Source of the DNA: Chitinimonas taiwanensis DSM 18899
GTDB taxonomy: Bacteria; Pseudomonadota; Gammaproteobacteria; Burkholderiales; Chitinimonadaceae
Direction of reading: 5' to 3'
DNA: 64,000 nucleotides
Assembly (NCBI RefSeq): GCF_900119825.1
Contig: NZ_FPKR01000010.1
Coordinates: 1 to 64,000, forward strand
A program made the position numbers and the translations under genes. The notes below the pieces were generated by a model. That model did no database searches. It worked only from the letters and a program-made list of their open reading frames with translations, and had not been told where the DNA came from. Below are positions 34,755 through 43,094 of this stretch, one piece after another. Numbering within the stretch: the first letter of the stretch is position 1; each line of letters starts with the position of its first letter.

Positions 34755-34846
34755 CACAGCCAGCTGGGACAAGCCTGTGTGTCGCATGTGGATAAATCAT
34801 GCAAGCGCTTGAATGAGCAGGACGCCGCTTAGCTTGCTGCAAATTT
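34755..34846 (+). repeat. DnaA-box-like intergenic repeat, copy D
   Basis: CACAG at 34755, ACAAGC at 34769, a perfect DnaA box TGTGGATAA at 34787-34795, and CTTGA (ACTGA in the other copies) at 34808, exactly 18 and 21 bases apart as in copies A-C. It follows the marC stop codon directly. Confidence 0.75.
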
Positions 34847-34964
34847 GGGCACCTGGCTGCTGTGCCGCCGAAAAAGCCGCATTTGGGGTGCGCTGCTGTG
34901 TAGTCTGCCCATTGCAGGCAGTGCGCGGTTACACTAGCGCCTTCGCCACAACCTGCCCCCCATA

Positions 34965-36284
34965 ATGGAGATAGCCCTTTTACTCGGACTGATTTTGCTC
35001 AATGGCGTGTTCGCCATGTCCGAGATCGCCCTCGTCGCCGCCCGTCGCGCCCGTCTGCAAGTGCTTGCCGAATCGGGTGATGCCGGCGCCAAAGCCGCCA
35101 TCAAGCTGGGCGAGAACCCCACCCGTTTCATGTCCACCATCCAGATCGGCATCACCTCCATCGGGGTGCTGAACGGTATCGTTGGTGAGTCGGCGCTGGC
35201 CGGCCCGTTTTCCACCTGGCTGGAAACCCTGGGCATGAATGCCGAAGCGGCAGATATGCTGGCCCTGGTGCTGGTGGTGGTCAGCATTACCTATATCTCC
35301 ATCGTGGTAGGCGAGCTAGTACCCAAGCGCATCGGCCAGCTGAGCCCAGAGCCAATTGCCCGCTTGGTGGCTCGCCCCATGCAGTGGCTGGCCGCGCTGA
35401 CCAAGCCCTTCGTACGCCTGCTGACCGCCTCGACCGAGCTGATCCTGCGCACGCTGGGGGTGCGTACCGATCAGACCAATCAGGTGACCCAGGAAGAAAT
35501 TCACGCCCTGCTGGCCGAAGGCTCGGAATCGGGCGCCATCGAGCAGCACGAGCACGAGATGGTGCGCAATGTGTTCCGCCTGGATGACCGCCAGATCGGC
35601 TCGCTGATGACCCCGCGCTCGGAAATCGTCTTCCTCGATATCGAGGACGAGCACAAGCTGAACCTGGACAAGATTGCCGAGACTGATCACTCACGCTACC
35701 CGGTGTGCAAGGGTGGCCTGGATGAGGTGCTCGGTATTGCCACCGCCAAGCAGATTCTTGGTCAGACCCTGCGCGGTGAAACCGCTGAGTTCTCCACCCA
35801 TCTGCAGCAGGTGGCCTATGTGCCGGAAACCCTGACCGGCATGGAGCTGCTGGAGAACTTCCGTACCACCTCGGTACAGATGGCGCTGGTGATCGACGAA
35901 TACGGTGAAATCCAGGGCCTGGTCACGCTGCAGGACCTGCTGGAAGCGATTACCGGCGAGTTCAAACCGCATGACATCGAAGACGCCTGGGCCGTGCAGC
36001 GCGAGGATGGCAGCTGGCTCTTGGATGGCCTGATTCCGGTGCCGGAGCTCAAGGACAGGCTGGCGCTGCGCGAAGTGCCCGAGGAAGACAAGGGGCGCTA
36101 TCACACCCTGGCCGGCATGCTGATGCTGTTACTGGGCCGCCTGCCACAGACCGCCGACAAGCTCGACTGGGGTGGCTGGATCTTTGAAGTGGTGGACATG
36201 GATGGCAAGCGCATCGACAAGGTGCTGGCCTCTCGTGATCCGAGCTTCGATACCAGCGAGACCGTCGAGGACGGCACCGACTGA
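34965..36284 (+). CDS. CorC/HlyC-family (CNNM) membrane protein
   Basis: 439 residues. N-terminal DUF21 membrane domain (about 1-190, four helices; MSEIALVAARRARL and NPTRFMSTIQIGITSIGVLNG), CBS-domain pair (about 205-330; LMTPRSEIVFLDI, ALVIDEYGEIQGLVTLQDLLEAITGEF), and the CorC_HlyC C-terminal domain (LLDGLIPVPELKDRL to FEVVDMDGKRIDKVL). Probably involved in Mg2+/Co2+ efflux or sensing; the old name hemolysin is historical. Its stop overlaps the scpA start. Confidence 0.92.
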   Translation: MEIALLLGLILLNGVFAMSEIALVAARRARLQVLAESGDAGAKAAIKLGENPTRFMSTIQIGITSIGVLNGIVGESALAGPFSTWLETLGMNAEAADMLALVLVVVSITYISIVVGELVPKRIGQLSPEPIARLVARPMQWLAALTKPFVRLLTASTELILRTLGVRTDQTNQVTQEEIHALLAEGSESGAIEQHEHEMVRNVFRLDDRQIGSLMTPRSEIVFLDIEDEHKLNLDKIAETDHSRYPVCKGGLDEVLGIATAKQILGQTLRGETAEFSTHLQQVAYVPETLTGMELLENFRTTSVQMALVIDEYGEIQGLVTLQDLLEAITGEFKPHDIEDAWAVQREDGSWLLDGLIPVPELKDRLALREVPEEDKGRYHTLAGMLMLLLGRLPQTADKLDWGGWIFEVVDMDGKRIDKVLASRDPSFDTSETVEDGTD

Positions 36285-37096
36285 TGTCGCACCCGGCCGA
36301 GCCGATTGCGCTGCTGTTTGGCCAGCCGGTCACCGAGCTGCCCAGCGACCTCTACATTCCCCCCGATGCGCTGCGCGTGATGCTGGAGCGCTTCGAGGGG
36401 CCGCTCGACCTGCTGCTCTATCTGATCCGCAAGCAAAACCTCGACATCCTCGATATTCCCATGGCGCGGGTCACCGCCCAGTACATGGTGTATGTGGAAG
36501 CCATGCGCGTGCAGCAGTTGGAGCTGGCGGCGGAATACCTGCTGATGGCCGCCATGCTGATCGAGATCAAATCGCGCATGCTGCTGCCGCGCCAGACGGT
36601 GGTGGAGGGCGATGAACACGACCCGCGTGCCGAGCTGGTGCGCCGCCTGCTCGAATATGAACAGATGAAGCTGGCCGCTTACGAGATCGACCAGCTGCCG
36701 CAGGCCGGACGCGATTTCCGCTGGGCCGATGCTTGGTTCGACCGCGAGATGGTGGTCCAGCTGCCCGAGGTGACGCCGCTCGATCTCAAGCAGGCCTGGC
36801 TGGCGCTGTTGGCGCGCGCCAAACACACCAAGCACCACACCGTGCGTCCGGACGAGCTCAGCGTGCGCGAGCAGATGAGTGCCATCCTCAAGCTGCTGGC
36901 CGGCGGCGAATACCGCGAGTTCTCGCAGCTGTTCGATACCACGCGCGGCGTGCCGCTCCTGGTGGTCAGCTTTATTGCCGTGCTGGAACTGACCAAGGAA
37001 GGCCTGATCGCAGTGAGCCAGTCCGAACCCTATCAGCCCATCTATGTCCGCCTGGCCAGTGCCGAGGCGGCGATGCCCGCAGCCGAGGCGACCTAG
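36284..37096 (+). CDS. scpA: segregation and condensation protein A
   Basis: 270 residues, start overlapping the previous stop (TGATG). Kleisin of the bacterial SMC condensin: N-terminal [32 protein letters not shown], central coiled part [19 protein letters not shown], and C-terminal winged helix [19 protein letters not shown]. Bridges the SMC heads and, with ScpB, organises and separates chromosomes. No smc gene is in the window. scpB begins 7 bases after its stop. Confidence 0.95.
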   Translation: MSHPAEPIALLFGQPVTELPSDLYIPPDALRVMLERFEGPLDLLLYLIRKQNLDILDIPMARVTAQYMVYVEAMRVQQLELAAEYLLMAAMLIEIKSRMLLPRQTVVEGDEHDPRAELVRRLLEYEQMKLAAYEIDQLPQAGRDFRWADAWFDREMVVQLPEVTPLDLKQAWLALLARAKHTKHHTVRPDELSVREQMSAILKLLAGGEYREFSQLFDTTRGVPLLVVSFIAVLELTKEGLIAVSQSEPYQPIYVRLASAEAAMPAAEAT

Positions 37097-37103
37097 TCCA
37101 GCC

Positions 37104-37664
37104 ATGCAATCCAGCCTGCACGATCGTCAGCACATCCAGACCATCATCGAGACCGCCTTGCTGGTGTCGGCCGAACCGCTGAACCTGCACGATTTGAAGA
37201 AGCTGTTTGCCGAAGAGCTGCGCGCCGAGCTATTGCACGAGGTGCTGGAGGCGATTCAGCAAGCCTGGCAGGGCAAGGGGCTGGAGCTGGTCAAGCTGGC
37301 CAGTGGCTGGCGCTTCCGAGCCCGGCTCGAGTACCAGCCCTATCTGGAGCGGCTGAACCCGGAGAAGCCGCCGCGCTACTCGCGCGCGGTGATGGAAACG
37401 CTGGCCATCATCGCCTACAAGGGCCCGCTGACCCGTGGCGAGATCGAGGAGATCCGCGGCGTGGCGGTATCGACCCAGATCGTGAAGACCCTGGAGGAGC
37501 GCAACTGGATCGAAGTGGTCGGCCATCGCGAAACACCGGGCCGCCCTGGCCTGTATGCGACCACCAAGGCCTTCCTCGACGATATGGGCCTGAAGAGCCG
37601 TAGCGAACTGCCGCCACTGGCCGAACTGGGCCAGCTGATCGTGCCGGAAGTCGCCGACCAGTAG
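37104..37664 (+). CDS. scpB: segregation and condensation protein B
   Basis: 186 residues from ATG 37104 (earlier ATG 37044 is within scpA). Two winged-helix domains: [25 protein letters not shown] and [36 protein letters not shown], with [18 protein letters not shown] after. Dimeric partner of ScpA in the SMC complex. Same operon as scpA and the CorC-like gene. Confidence 0.96.
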   Translation: MQSSLHDRQHIQTIIETALLVSAEPLNLHDLKKLFAEELRAELLHEVLEAIQQAWQGKGLELVKLASGWRFRARLEYQPYLERLNPEKPPRYSRAVMETLAIIAYKGPLTRGEIEEIRGVAVSTQIVKTLEERNWIEVVGHRETPGRPGLYATTKAFLDDMGLKSRSELPPLAELGQLIVPEVADQ

Positions 37665-37784
37665 CGCAGCCCTGTGCGCGCAGCTCTGCTAGTCTTCACA
37701 GTATAAAAAGCAAGCCAGCCCCGCCTGAAGGCGATGCGGCGGCCGATAAACGACCAATAGGCAGTCCAGGAAGCTGCCGCCCGC

Positions 37785-40055
37785 ATGATGGGCACCGGGA
37801 TGGACCACGAGACGGTTTACACGCTGATCAGCGAGGCGGGGGCAAGCTGGTTGGCTCGCGCCGAAGAGGGCCATCTGGCCCTGCTCCTGCCCGATCCGGG
37901 CATACTGGATGAACACCCTGAAGTGCTGCCCGGCCACTCGGTGCTGGCGCCCCTGGAGGGGCGCGCGGAAATCGACGGCGAGCGCTGGCTCGCCTACCGC
38001 TGGCGCGATGGTGAGCGCCTGTCCGAGCGCCTAGCACTCGGGCCCTTGGGCACGGTAGCGGCGCTGCAATTACTGCTGCAGCTGCTGGAAGGCGCGGCCC
38101 ATGCCCGTCTGCTCGGTTTTCCACTTGGCCGCCTGCGCGCCGAATATGTGCTGCTGGGCGATGACAAATCGGTCAGCCTGGCCGCCGTGCTGCCCAAGGG
38201 CAGCCCAGGCGAGCCGCCGCTGGCCGGCATGGCCGAGCTGCTGTTCCATACCCTGAGCGGCCAGCTACCGCGCCGCGATGAAGACGGCACGATTCCGCTG
38301 CTGTCCAGCTTCAGTCCCGAGATCGACCCGCGCCTCGAGGCCATTGTGGCCGGTGCCCTGGGTGATCCGGCCTATCCAGCCTGCGAGCACCTGCTTGATC
38401 TGCGCAGTGCGCTGACCGCCTATCTGACCGAGTTGGGCGAGCTAGATGAGGTAGTGCCCGAGGTGGACAACAGTCCGCTCGGCCGTCTGGTGCGGCGCAT
38501 GGAGAACACCGATGATTTTCCGGCGCTGTCGCGCGCCATCGGCGCGATCAACCGCATCGCCGATGCCGATACCGAGAAGCTGCAATCCCTGGCCACCGTG
38601 ATCCTGCGCGATTTCTCGCTGACCAATAAGGTGCTGCGCCTGGCCAACTCGGCCAGCTATAGCCAGTTTGGCGGTGGGGCGAGCACCATTTCGCGCGCCG
38701 TGATGGTGCTGGGTTTCGACACGGTCAAATCGCTGGCCATGACCCTGGTGCTGATCGAGCACCTGACCAATCGCGAGCAGGCCGGCGCTCTGAAGGAGGA
38801 GGTTGCCCGTGCCTTCTTCGCCAGTCTGATCTCGCGCAAGCTGGCCGAGCGTTGCGGCTACCGCGATCTGGAGGAGGCGCGTGTGGCCGGCATGTTCCAC
38901 CTGCTTGGTCGCATGCTGACGCTGTTCTACTTCCACCGCGAGGCGCAGGAGATCGACCGACTAGTAGCGCAGGGCGAGGCGGAGACCTTCGCCGCCCAGC
39001 GCCTGATCGGTCTCAGCTATGCCGAGCTGGGCATGGGGGTGGCACGTAACTGGCATCTGCCCGACCGCCTGGTCAGCAGCATGGCACAGGAAAACAGCAA
39101 GCCGCGTCCGCCCCGCCATGACAGCGACTGGCTGCGGCTGTTTGCCAATGCGGGCGCCGGCCTGATGGCTGCGACCCTGGCTGAGGGCGAACCGGCGCGT
39201 TTCAAGGGCTTTCTGACCGTGCGCGACCAGCTGGGTGATGCGCTGCGCCTGAGCGAGCGCGAGCTGCGTATTGCTGTGGATGAGGCGAGCCGGGAGACGC
39301 TGCGCGAGGCGGGCGTATTTGGCCTGGAAGCGCAGGCCGATGGCGTGTTGTCGCGCCTGCGCCATCTGGCCGGCCTGCCCAGCCTGCCCGGCATGGCCAG
39401 CCAGACCGCAGCCGGCCTTGGCAGCGAGGAAGCGGCAGCGCTGGCGCCGCCCAGTCCGCCTGCCAGCGCGCCCGCTGCCGAAGCGGCGGGCCCAACGGCA
39501 CTGCCGCTGGCGGTGCGTGACAGCGATAGACCCGAGGTGGTCGAGGCCTTGGCCAATTGCGTGCAGGAGGTGGCAGAGACACTGGTGGGCGAGTTCCGCC
39601 TCAATGATCTGCTGCGCATGATTCTGGAAACGCTGTATCGCGCACTGGGGGTGGAACGGGTGCTGATTGCTACCCGTAGCGTGCAGCGCAATGCCGTGGT
39701 CGGCCGTTTTGGTTTTGGCGCCGATATCGAGCAGTTCCTGCCGCGCTTCACCCTGCCGCTGGGCGATAGCGAGGATATGTTCCGCATCACCTTGGTCAAG
39801 AATGCGGATGTGCTGATCGAGGATATCGACAGCCCCTCGATCCGCGAGCGCATACCTGACTGGTTCCGTCAGAGCGGGCCGGGACGCACCTTCCTACTGA
39901 TGCCGGTGGTGATAGACCGCAAGGTGGTTGGGACCTTCTACGCCGATCACTCGCAGCCGGCTGGTCTGGTGCTGGGTGCCAAGGAGTTGGCGCTGTGCAA
40001 GACCCTGCGTAATCAGGCGATTCTGGCCATTCGCCAGAAAACCCCGAATGCCTAG
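37785..40055 (+). CDS. pseudokinase-HDOD-GAF signalling protein
   Basis: 756 residues. N-terminal 210 residues resemble a protein kinase C-lobe (ALQLLLQLLEGAAHARLLGFPLGRLRAEYVLLGDDKSVSLAAV) but lack the catalytic HRD Asp and the DFG motif, so a pseudokinase or unrelated. HDOD domain about 232-440 (NTDDFPALSRAIGAINRIADADTEKLQSLATVILRDFSLTNKVLRLANSASY). Pro/Ala-rich linker (about 545-580), then a GAF domain (FRLNDLLRMILETLYRALGVERVLIATR). Cytosolic; likely joins regulated proteolysis or c-di-GMP/stress signalling. Starts at ATG 37785; ATG 37800 is possible. Follows scpB by about 120 bases. Confidence 0.82.
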   Translation: MMGTGMDHETVYTLISEAGASWLARAEEGHLALLLPDPGILDEHPEVLPGHSVLAPLEGRAEIDGERWLAYRWRDGERLSERLALGPLGTVAALQLLLQLLEGAAHARLLGFPLGRLRAEYVLLGDDKSVSLAAVLPKGSPGEPPLAGMAELLFHTLSGQLPRRDEDGTIPLLSSFSPEIDPRLEAIVAGALGDPAYPACEHLLDLRSALTAYLTELGELDEVVPEVDNSPLGRLVRRMENTDDFPALSRAIGAINRIADADTEKLQSLATVILRDFSLTNKVLRLANSASYSQFGGGASTISRAVMVLGFDTVKSLAMTLVLIEHLTNREQAGALKEEVARAFFASLISRKLAERCGYRDLEEARVAGMFHLLGRMLTLFYFHREAQEIDRLVAQGEAETFAAQRLIGLSYAELGMGVARNWHLPDRLVSSMAQENSKPRPPRHDSDWLRLFANAGAGLMAATLAEGEPARFKGFLTVRDQLGDALRLSERELRIAVDEASRETLREAGVFGLEAQADGVLSRLRHLAGLPSLPGMASQTAAGLGSEEAAALAPPSPPASAPAAEAAGPTALPLAVRDSDRPEVVEALANCVQEVAETLVGEFRLNDLLRMILETLYRALGVERVLIATRSVQRNAVVGRFGFGADIEQFLPRFTLPLGDSEDMFRITLVKNADVLIEDIDSPSIRERIPDWFRQSGPGRTFLLMPVVIDRKVVGTFYADHSQPAGLVLGAKELALCKTLRNQAILAIRQKTPNA

Positions 40056-40132
40056 CGTGCGTCGCCGCATTAGCTTTTTTGCTCTACTTTGTAATGTATT
40101 GTTCTTCAATGGAAAATCAGTAGATTCTGGTC

Positions 40133-40149
40133 TTTGTGCGCTGCACAAA
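40133..40149. promoter_or_regulatory. palindromic operator upstream of the phasin gene
   Basis: TTTGTGC-GCT-GCACAAA, a perfect 7-bp inverted repeat with 3-base centre, 6 bases upstream of the phasin -35 element. It suits a dimeric regulator such as PhaR of PHB metabolism. A related site (core GCGCTGC and the word GCACAAAAAATG) lies at 42605-42628. Confidence 0.55.
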
Positions 40150-40155
40150 AAATGG

Positions 40156-40184
40156 TTGACGGGTCGAAATGGCCTGCCCATAAT
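40156..40184 (+). promoter_or_regulatory. strong sigma70 promoter of the phasin gene
   Basis: -35 TTGACG (40156-40161), 17-base spacer, -10 CATAAT (40179-40184). Expected transcript start near 40191, about 65 bases before the ATG, with AGGAG before the start codon. Confidence 0.75.
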
Positions 40185-40255
40185 GGGTTCATGCTGCGGT
40201 GCGGAAAAGAGCGTGCACAGCCGCATATACCCACAGTCAGCCAGGAGAAGACCTT

Positions 40256-40825
40256 ATGTTCGCTACTACCGATTTCGCCGCCTTTGGCCAAACCCAAGTT
40301 GAAAAATCGATTCGTCTGTCGAATATCGCCCTTGCCGGTGTGGAGCGCCTGGTTGCGCTGCAGCTGGATGTGGCCCGCGATCTGATTGCCGACAACACTG
40401 CTGCCGTCAAAGCTTTCTCCGAAGTGAAGGATTTCCAAGGCTTCATCGCCGTGCAGCAACAAATTTCCCAACCAGCAGTCGATAAGGCCCTGGCGGTTGC
40501 CAAGACCGTCTACGAAGCCACCAGCAGCGCACAGGCTGAGCTGGGTGCCTTCGTGGAAGAGCAGGTGGTCGAGTTCAACAAGGATCTGGTTTCCTCGCTC
40601 GACAAGGCTGTCAAGCAAGCGCCGGCTGGTTCCGAAATCATCGTGTCCGCCGTCAAGACGGCTGTGGCGACCGCCGCTTCGGCCTATGACACCGTGGCCA
40701 AGACCGCCAAGAAGGTAACCAGTGATTTCGCCGAAGCCGGTGTTGCTGCCGCCGAAACCTCGGCCAAGGCTGCCGCTGGCGTGGCCAAGACTTCGGCACG
40801 CAAGGCTGCTGCCGCTGCGGCTTAA
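40256..40825 (+). CDS. phasin (PHB-granule coat protein)
   Basis: 189 residues from ATG 40256 (AGGAG, 8 bases; an earlier start at 40199 adds a basic tail). Amphipathic helical phasin_2 domain (TQVEKSIRLSNIALAGVERLVALQLDVARDLIADN, VEEQVVEFNKDLVSSLDKAVKQAP) with a C-terminal Lys/Ala-rich tail (AAKAAAGVAKTSARKAA) that may bind DNA or granules. Coats polyhydroxyalkanoate granules and is usually highly expressed; the strong promoter fits. Other pha genes are not in the window. Confidence 0.93.
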   Translation: MFATTDFAAFGQTQVEKSIRLSNIALAGVERLVALQLDVARDLIADNTAAVKAFSEVKDFQGFIAVQQQISQPAVDKALAVAKTVYEATSSAQAELGAFVEEQVVEFNKDLVSSLDKAVKQAPAGSEIIVSAVKTAVATAASAYDTVAKTAKKVTSDFAEAGVAAAETSAKAAAGVAKTSARKAAAAAA

Positions 40826-40847
40826 GTCTGCATCGTCAAGACAGTTA

Positions 40848-40878
40848 GAAAAAGCCCACGCATTGCGTGGGCTTTTTT
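40848..40878. terminator. terminator after the phasin gene
   Basis: GCCCACGC (40854-40861), loop ATT, GCGTGGGC (40865-40872) with A and T runs on both sides; bidirectional with the convergent gene at 40878. Confidence 0.9.
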
Positions 40879-41573
40879 CATGGCGTTTCGGGCTGTTCGT
40901 TGGCCGGCCTGGGCATGCTGGCGTTCAGCCACAGCAGCAGGCTGGCCAGCTTACGGGCCGGTGATTTGCCGCTGTCGGCCAGGCCGGGCAGATCGATCGG
41001 CCATGCGGCTTGCGGCTGCAGGCTTTCGTAGCCTTCGTCCACGCTGGCGGCCAGATAGGCATTGGCCAGCCTGGCCAGGCGACTTTGCAGCTGGCGCTGG
41101 GCCAGCCAGAGCGGGTTGAAGCCGGTGCTGGCTGCCGATTGCATCAAGCCAGCCAGGCCCAGCAGTCCACCGCCGAGCTCGCTGGTTAGCTGGCCCAAAA
41201 AGGCCGGCGCATGCTGGCCACCGGCCTGCAGCCAGGCGCCAGGAGCTGGCGCCAGCGCATCGAGCACCGCCTGGGTAGCGCGCAGGCTTGGCGTTGGTCC
41301 ACCAGCGATCAGCATATAGCCGTACTGCGCGGCGAAAGGGCTGTCCTGCCACAGCACGAGCACTGCGCTGACCGGCAGGCTGGCGGCCGACAAGGGGCCG
41401 AAATGCAGCACCAGATCATCTGGCTGCAAGGGCGGCAGCGTGTCGCCGGCGTGTAGCCATAGCCGCGCTGCATCGGGCGTGCCTGACCTCGTGCTGTCTG
41501 CCTGCTGCAACAGGCCCGCAGCCTGCAGGCGGCTTTGCATGGCCGCAGGCAGGCCATAAGCCATCAATCGCAT
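40878..41573 (-). CDS. unknown protein, weakly like an NAD-binding dehydrogenase
   Basis: 231 residues from ATG 41573 (GAGG four bases before); ATG 41564 shares the stop codon of lysR (TGATG) and is an alternative. Ala/Leu/Gln-rich. A middle stretch (VLALAPAPGAWLQAGGQHAPAFLGQLTSELGGGLLGLAGL) resembles the helical region of 6-phosphogluconate/3-hydroxyisobutyrate-type dehydrogenases, but no Rossmann glycine motif is visible at the front. Function not determined. Operon with the upstream lysR. Confidence 0.6.
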   Translation of the reverse strand: MRLMAYGLPAAMQSRLQAAGLLQQADSTRSGTPDAARLWLHAGDTLPPLQPDDLVLHFGPLSAASLPVSAVLVLWQDSPFAAQYGYMLIAGGPTPSLRATQAVLDALAPAPGAWLQAGGQHAPAFLGQLTSELGGGLLGLAGLMQSAASTGFNPLWLAQRQLQSRLARLANAYLAASVDEGYESLQPQAAWPIDLPGLADSGKSPARKLASLLLWLNASMPRPANEQPETP

Positions 41574-42496
41574 ACAGCCTCGTCCTGCTCGAGTTGTTCG
41601 CACAGGCGCTGCTTGACGCTATCGCTGCTCAAGTGTTCGAGAAACCATCGCAGTGCATTGCCGCGCGATTTGCTCGGCCAGGCCACGTTCAGCAGCGCAA
41701 TCTGCTTTTCCTCCTCTGCCAGCAGCTCGATCAGCTGCCCACTAGCCAGATAAGGCGCGGCATTGCGGCGCGGCAGAAAACCCACGCCCAGGCCGGCTAG
41801 CTGGGCGGCCAGCTTGTCGCGTTGCGAGGCCACCGTTAGCGTAGGTTGGCCGGTCAACAGGCCGGAGGTGCGCGGCTGCAGCGTGCGCGAGCTATCGCCC
41901 ACGCTGACCGCGCGGTGCGCACGTATCGTCTGCATCGGAATCGGTTGCGGCTCGCGCGCCAGCGGATGTTGCGGCGCCACCGCCAGCACGAATTCGACCT
42001 GCCCCAGCGGCTGGCTGCGAAAACCGCCGCCAGGTGGGGCCTCATCGGGCGCGCCAATCGCCAGATCGGCCCGACCGGTGTACAGCGCATCCCATACGCC
42101 GCCATAACCCTCGTGCAGAAAGCGCAGACGGGTCTCGCCGCCGATACGGTCGAAGGCGGCGACCGATTCAAGCAGCACATCAAAGTCGATCAGATCGCCA
42201 ACGGCAATGCGCAGCTCGGGCTCCCAGCCGGTGGCAACGCGCTTGACGCGTGCTTCCAACGCCGCTGCCGCATCCAGCAGGGGGCGGCCCTCGCGTAACA
42301 GCTCCTGGCCGGCCGGTGTGAGCCGGGCCCGATGGCCGCTACGGTCGAAAATCAACACGTCCAGATCCTGCTCCAGTTTCTGGATCGTGTAGGTAATTGC
42401 AGAAGGAACGCGATGCAGTTCGCTGGCCGCGCTGGCGAAACTGCCTTTGCGGTCTATGGCATCCAGCACGATCAGGGCGTCGAGCGACAGGCGCAT
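41564..42496 (-). CDS. LysR-family transcriptional regulator
   Basis: 310 residues from ATG 42496 (MRLSLDALIVLDAIDRKGSFASAASELHRVPSAITYTIQKLEQDLDV). Canonical LysR helix-turn-helix and a substrate-binding domain (ELRIAVGDLIDFDVLLESVAAF, RADLAIGAPDEAPPGGG). The GTG at 42532 is a less likely start. Its stop overlaps the following gene, whose product it may regulate or work with. The upstream 200 bases carry a palindrome like the phasin operator. Confidence 0.9.
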   Translation of the reverse strand: MRLSLDALIVLDAIDRKGSFASAASELHRVPSAITYTIQKLEQDLDVLIFDRSGHRARLTPAGQELLREGRPLLDAAAALEARVKRVATGWEPELRIAVGDLIDFDVLLESVAAFDRIGGETRLRFLHEGYGGVWDALYTGRADLAIGAPDEAPPGGGFRSQPLGQVEFVLAVAPQHPLAREPQPIPMQTIRAHRAVSVGDSSRTLQPRTSGLLTGQPTLTVASQRDKLAAQLAGLGVGFLPRRNAAPYLASGQLIELLAEEEKQIALLNVAWPSKSRGNALRWFLEHLSSDSVKQRLCEQLEQDEAVCD

Positions 42497-42604
42497 TTCA
42501 ATGATTCCGAAGTAGTGGGACTCAGCATTCACAAGCCAGTGCTCTTCGGATTATGGTCGAGCTGGCCCGGTTTGCCGAAATATTCATCGAAACGCCTGAA
42601 TGCA

Positions 42605-42628
42605 TGCTGCGCTGCAGCACAAAAAATG
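42605..42628. promoter_or_regulatory. palindrome similar to the phasin operator
   Basis: TGCTGC-GCT-GCAGCA (42605-42619), a perfect 6-bp inverted repeat, followed by CAAAAAATG. It shares the core GCGCTGCA and the 12-mer GCACAAAAAATG with the site in front of the phasin gene. It lies 108 bases before the LysR start and about 105 bases before the membrane-protein start, so it could serve either. Confidence 0.5.
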
Positions 42629-42732
42629 TCTGTAGGTGATTGATCAATAGGGGTTTTCCATGGCGGTGGGGCGGAGTAGGATGCATCGCAGTTCCGGCGC
42701 TAGACTGGAACCCGATCGTGGAGACCTACCGC

Positions 42733-43026
42733 ATGAAAATGAAGTCCATCCTGGTGCTGTGGCCGTCTTTTCTGGTTGCAGGCATCCTGAATAGCCTGTT
42801 CTTCACCTTGTTCGACCCCCTGGAGCTGATGCTGGGCAGCGAACCGCTGTTCGACAGCCGCGTCGTCGCCTATTCCTGCGGCTTCTTTATTTGCTGGCTG
42901 TTCGCCGGCCTGTCCAGCGGCCTGACGCTGTTCTTCGAACGCGATCGCAGCGAAATCAACCGCTACTGCCCGGTGGATTTCAACCATGCACCACAAGAAG
43001 ACAAGCAGGCACACCTCGCACACTGA
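42733..43026 (+). CDS. small two-helix membrane protein
   Basis: 97 residues from ATG 42733 (GGAG about 10 bases before). Two hydrophobic helices (VLWPSFLVAGILNSLFFTLF and VVAYSCGFFICWLFAGLSSGLTLFF), then a polar tail CPVDFNHAPQEDKQAHLAH. No recognised family. A terminator follows. An upstream ATG at 42640 would add a stretch without family sense. Confidence 0.7.
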   Translation: MKMKSILVLWPSFLVAGILNSLFFTLFDPLELMLGSEPLFDSRVVAYSCGFFICWLFAGLSSGLTLFFERDRSEINRYCPVDFNHAPQEDKQAHLAH

Positions 43027-43047
43027 AGCACTCGGCGGATGCAAAAC

Positions 43048-43077
43048 AAAAAAAGCGACCCGCGGGTCGCTTTTTTT
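43048..43077. terminator. bidirectional terminator
   Basis: GCGACCCG/CGGGTCGC (43055-43070) with seven A and seven T at the sides, between the small membrane gene and fnr. Confidence 0.9.
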
Positions 43078-43094
43078 GTTTAGAGGTCAAAGCC

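Noticed and set aside
33571-34846. Chromosome origin (oriC)
   Set aside because: DnaA-like boxes are present, but there is no dnaA, dnaN, gyrB, rnpA or mnmG nearby and no clear AT-rich unwinding region; repeat or titration site is preferred.
34755-34846. CRISPR array made from the repeats near marC
   Set aside because: Only four diverged copies with unequal spacing (about 172, 172 and 840 bases) and no cas genes.
42638-42647. Fnr box ATTGATCAAT upstream of the small membrane gene
   Set aside because: A Fnr site needs four bases between TTGAT and ATCAA; here there are none, so it is not counted.
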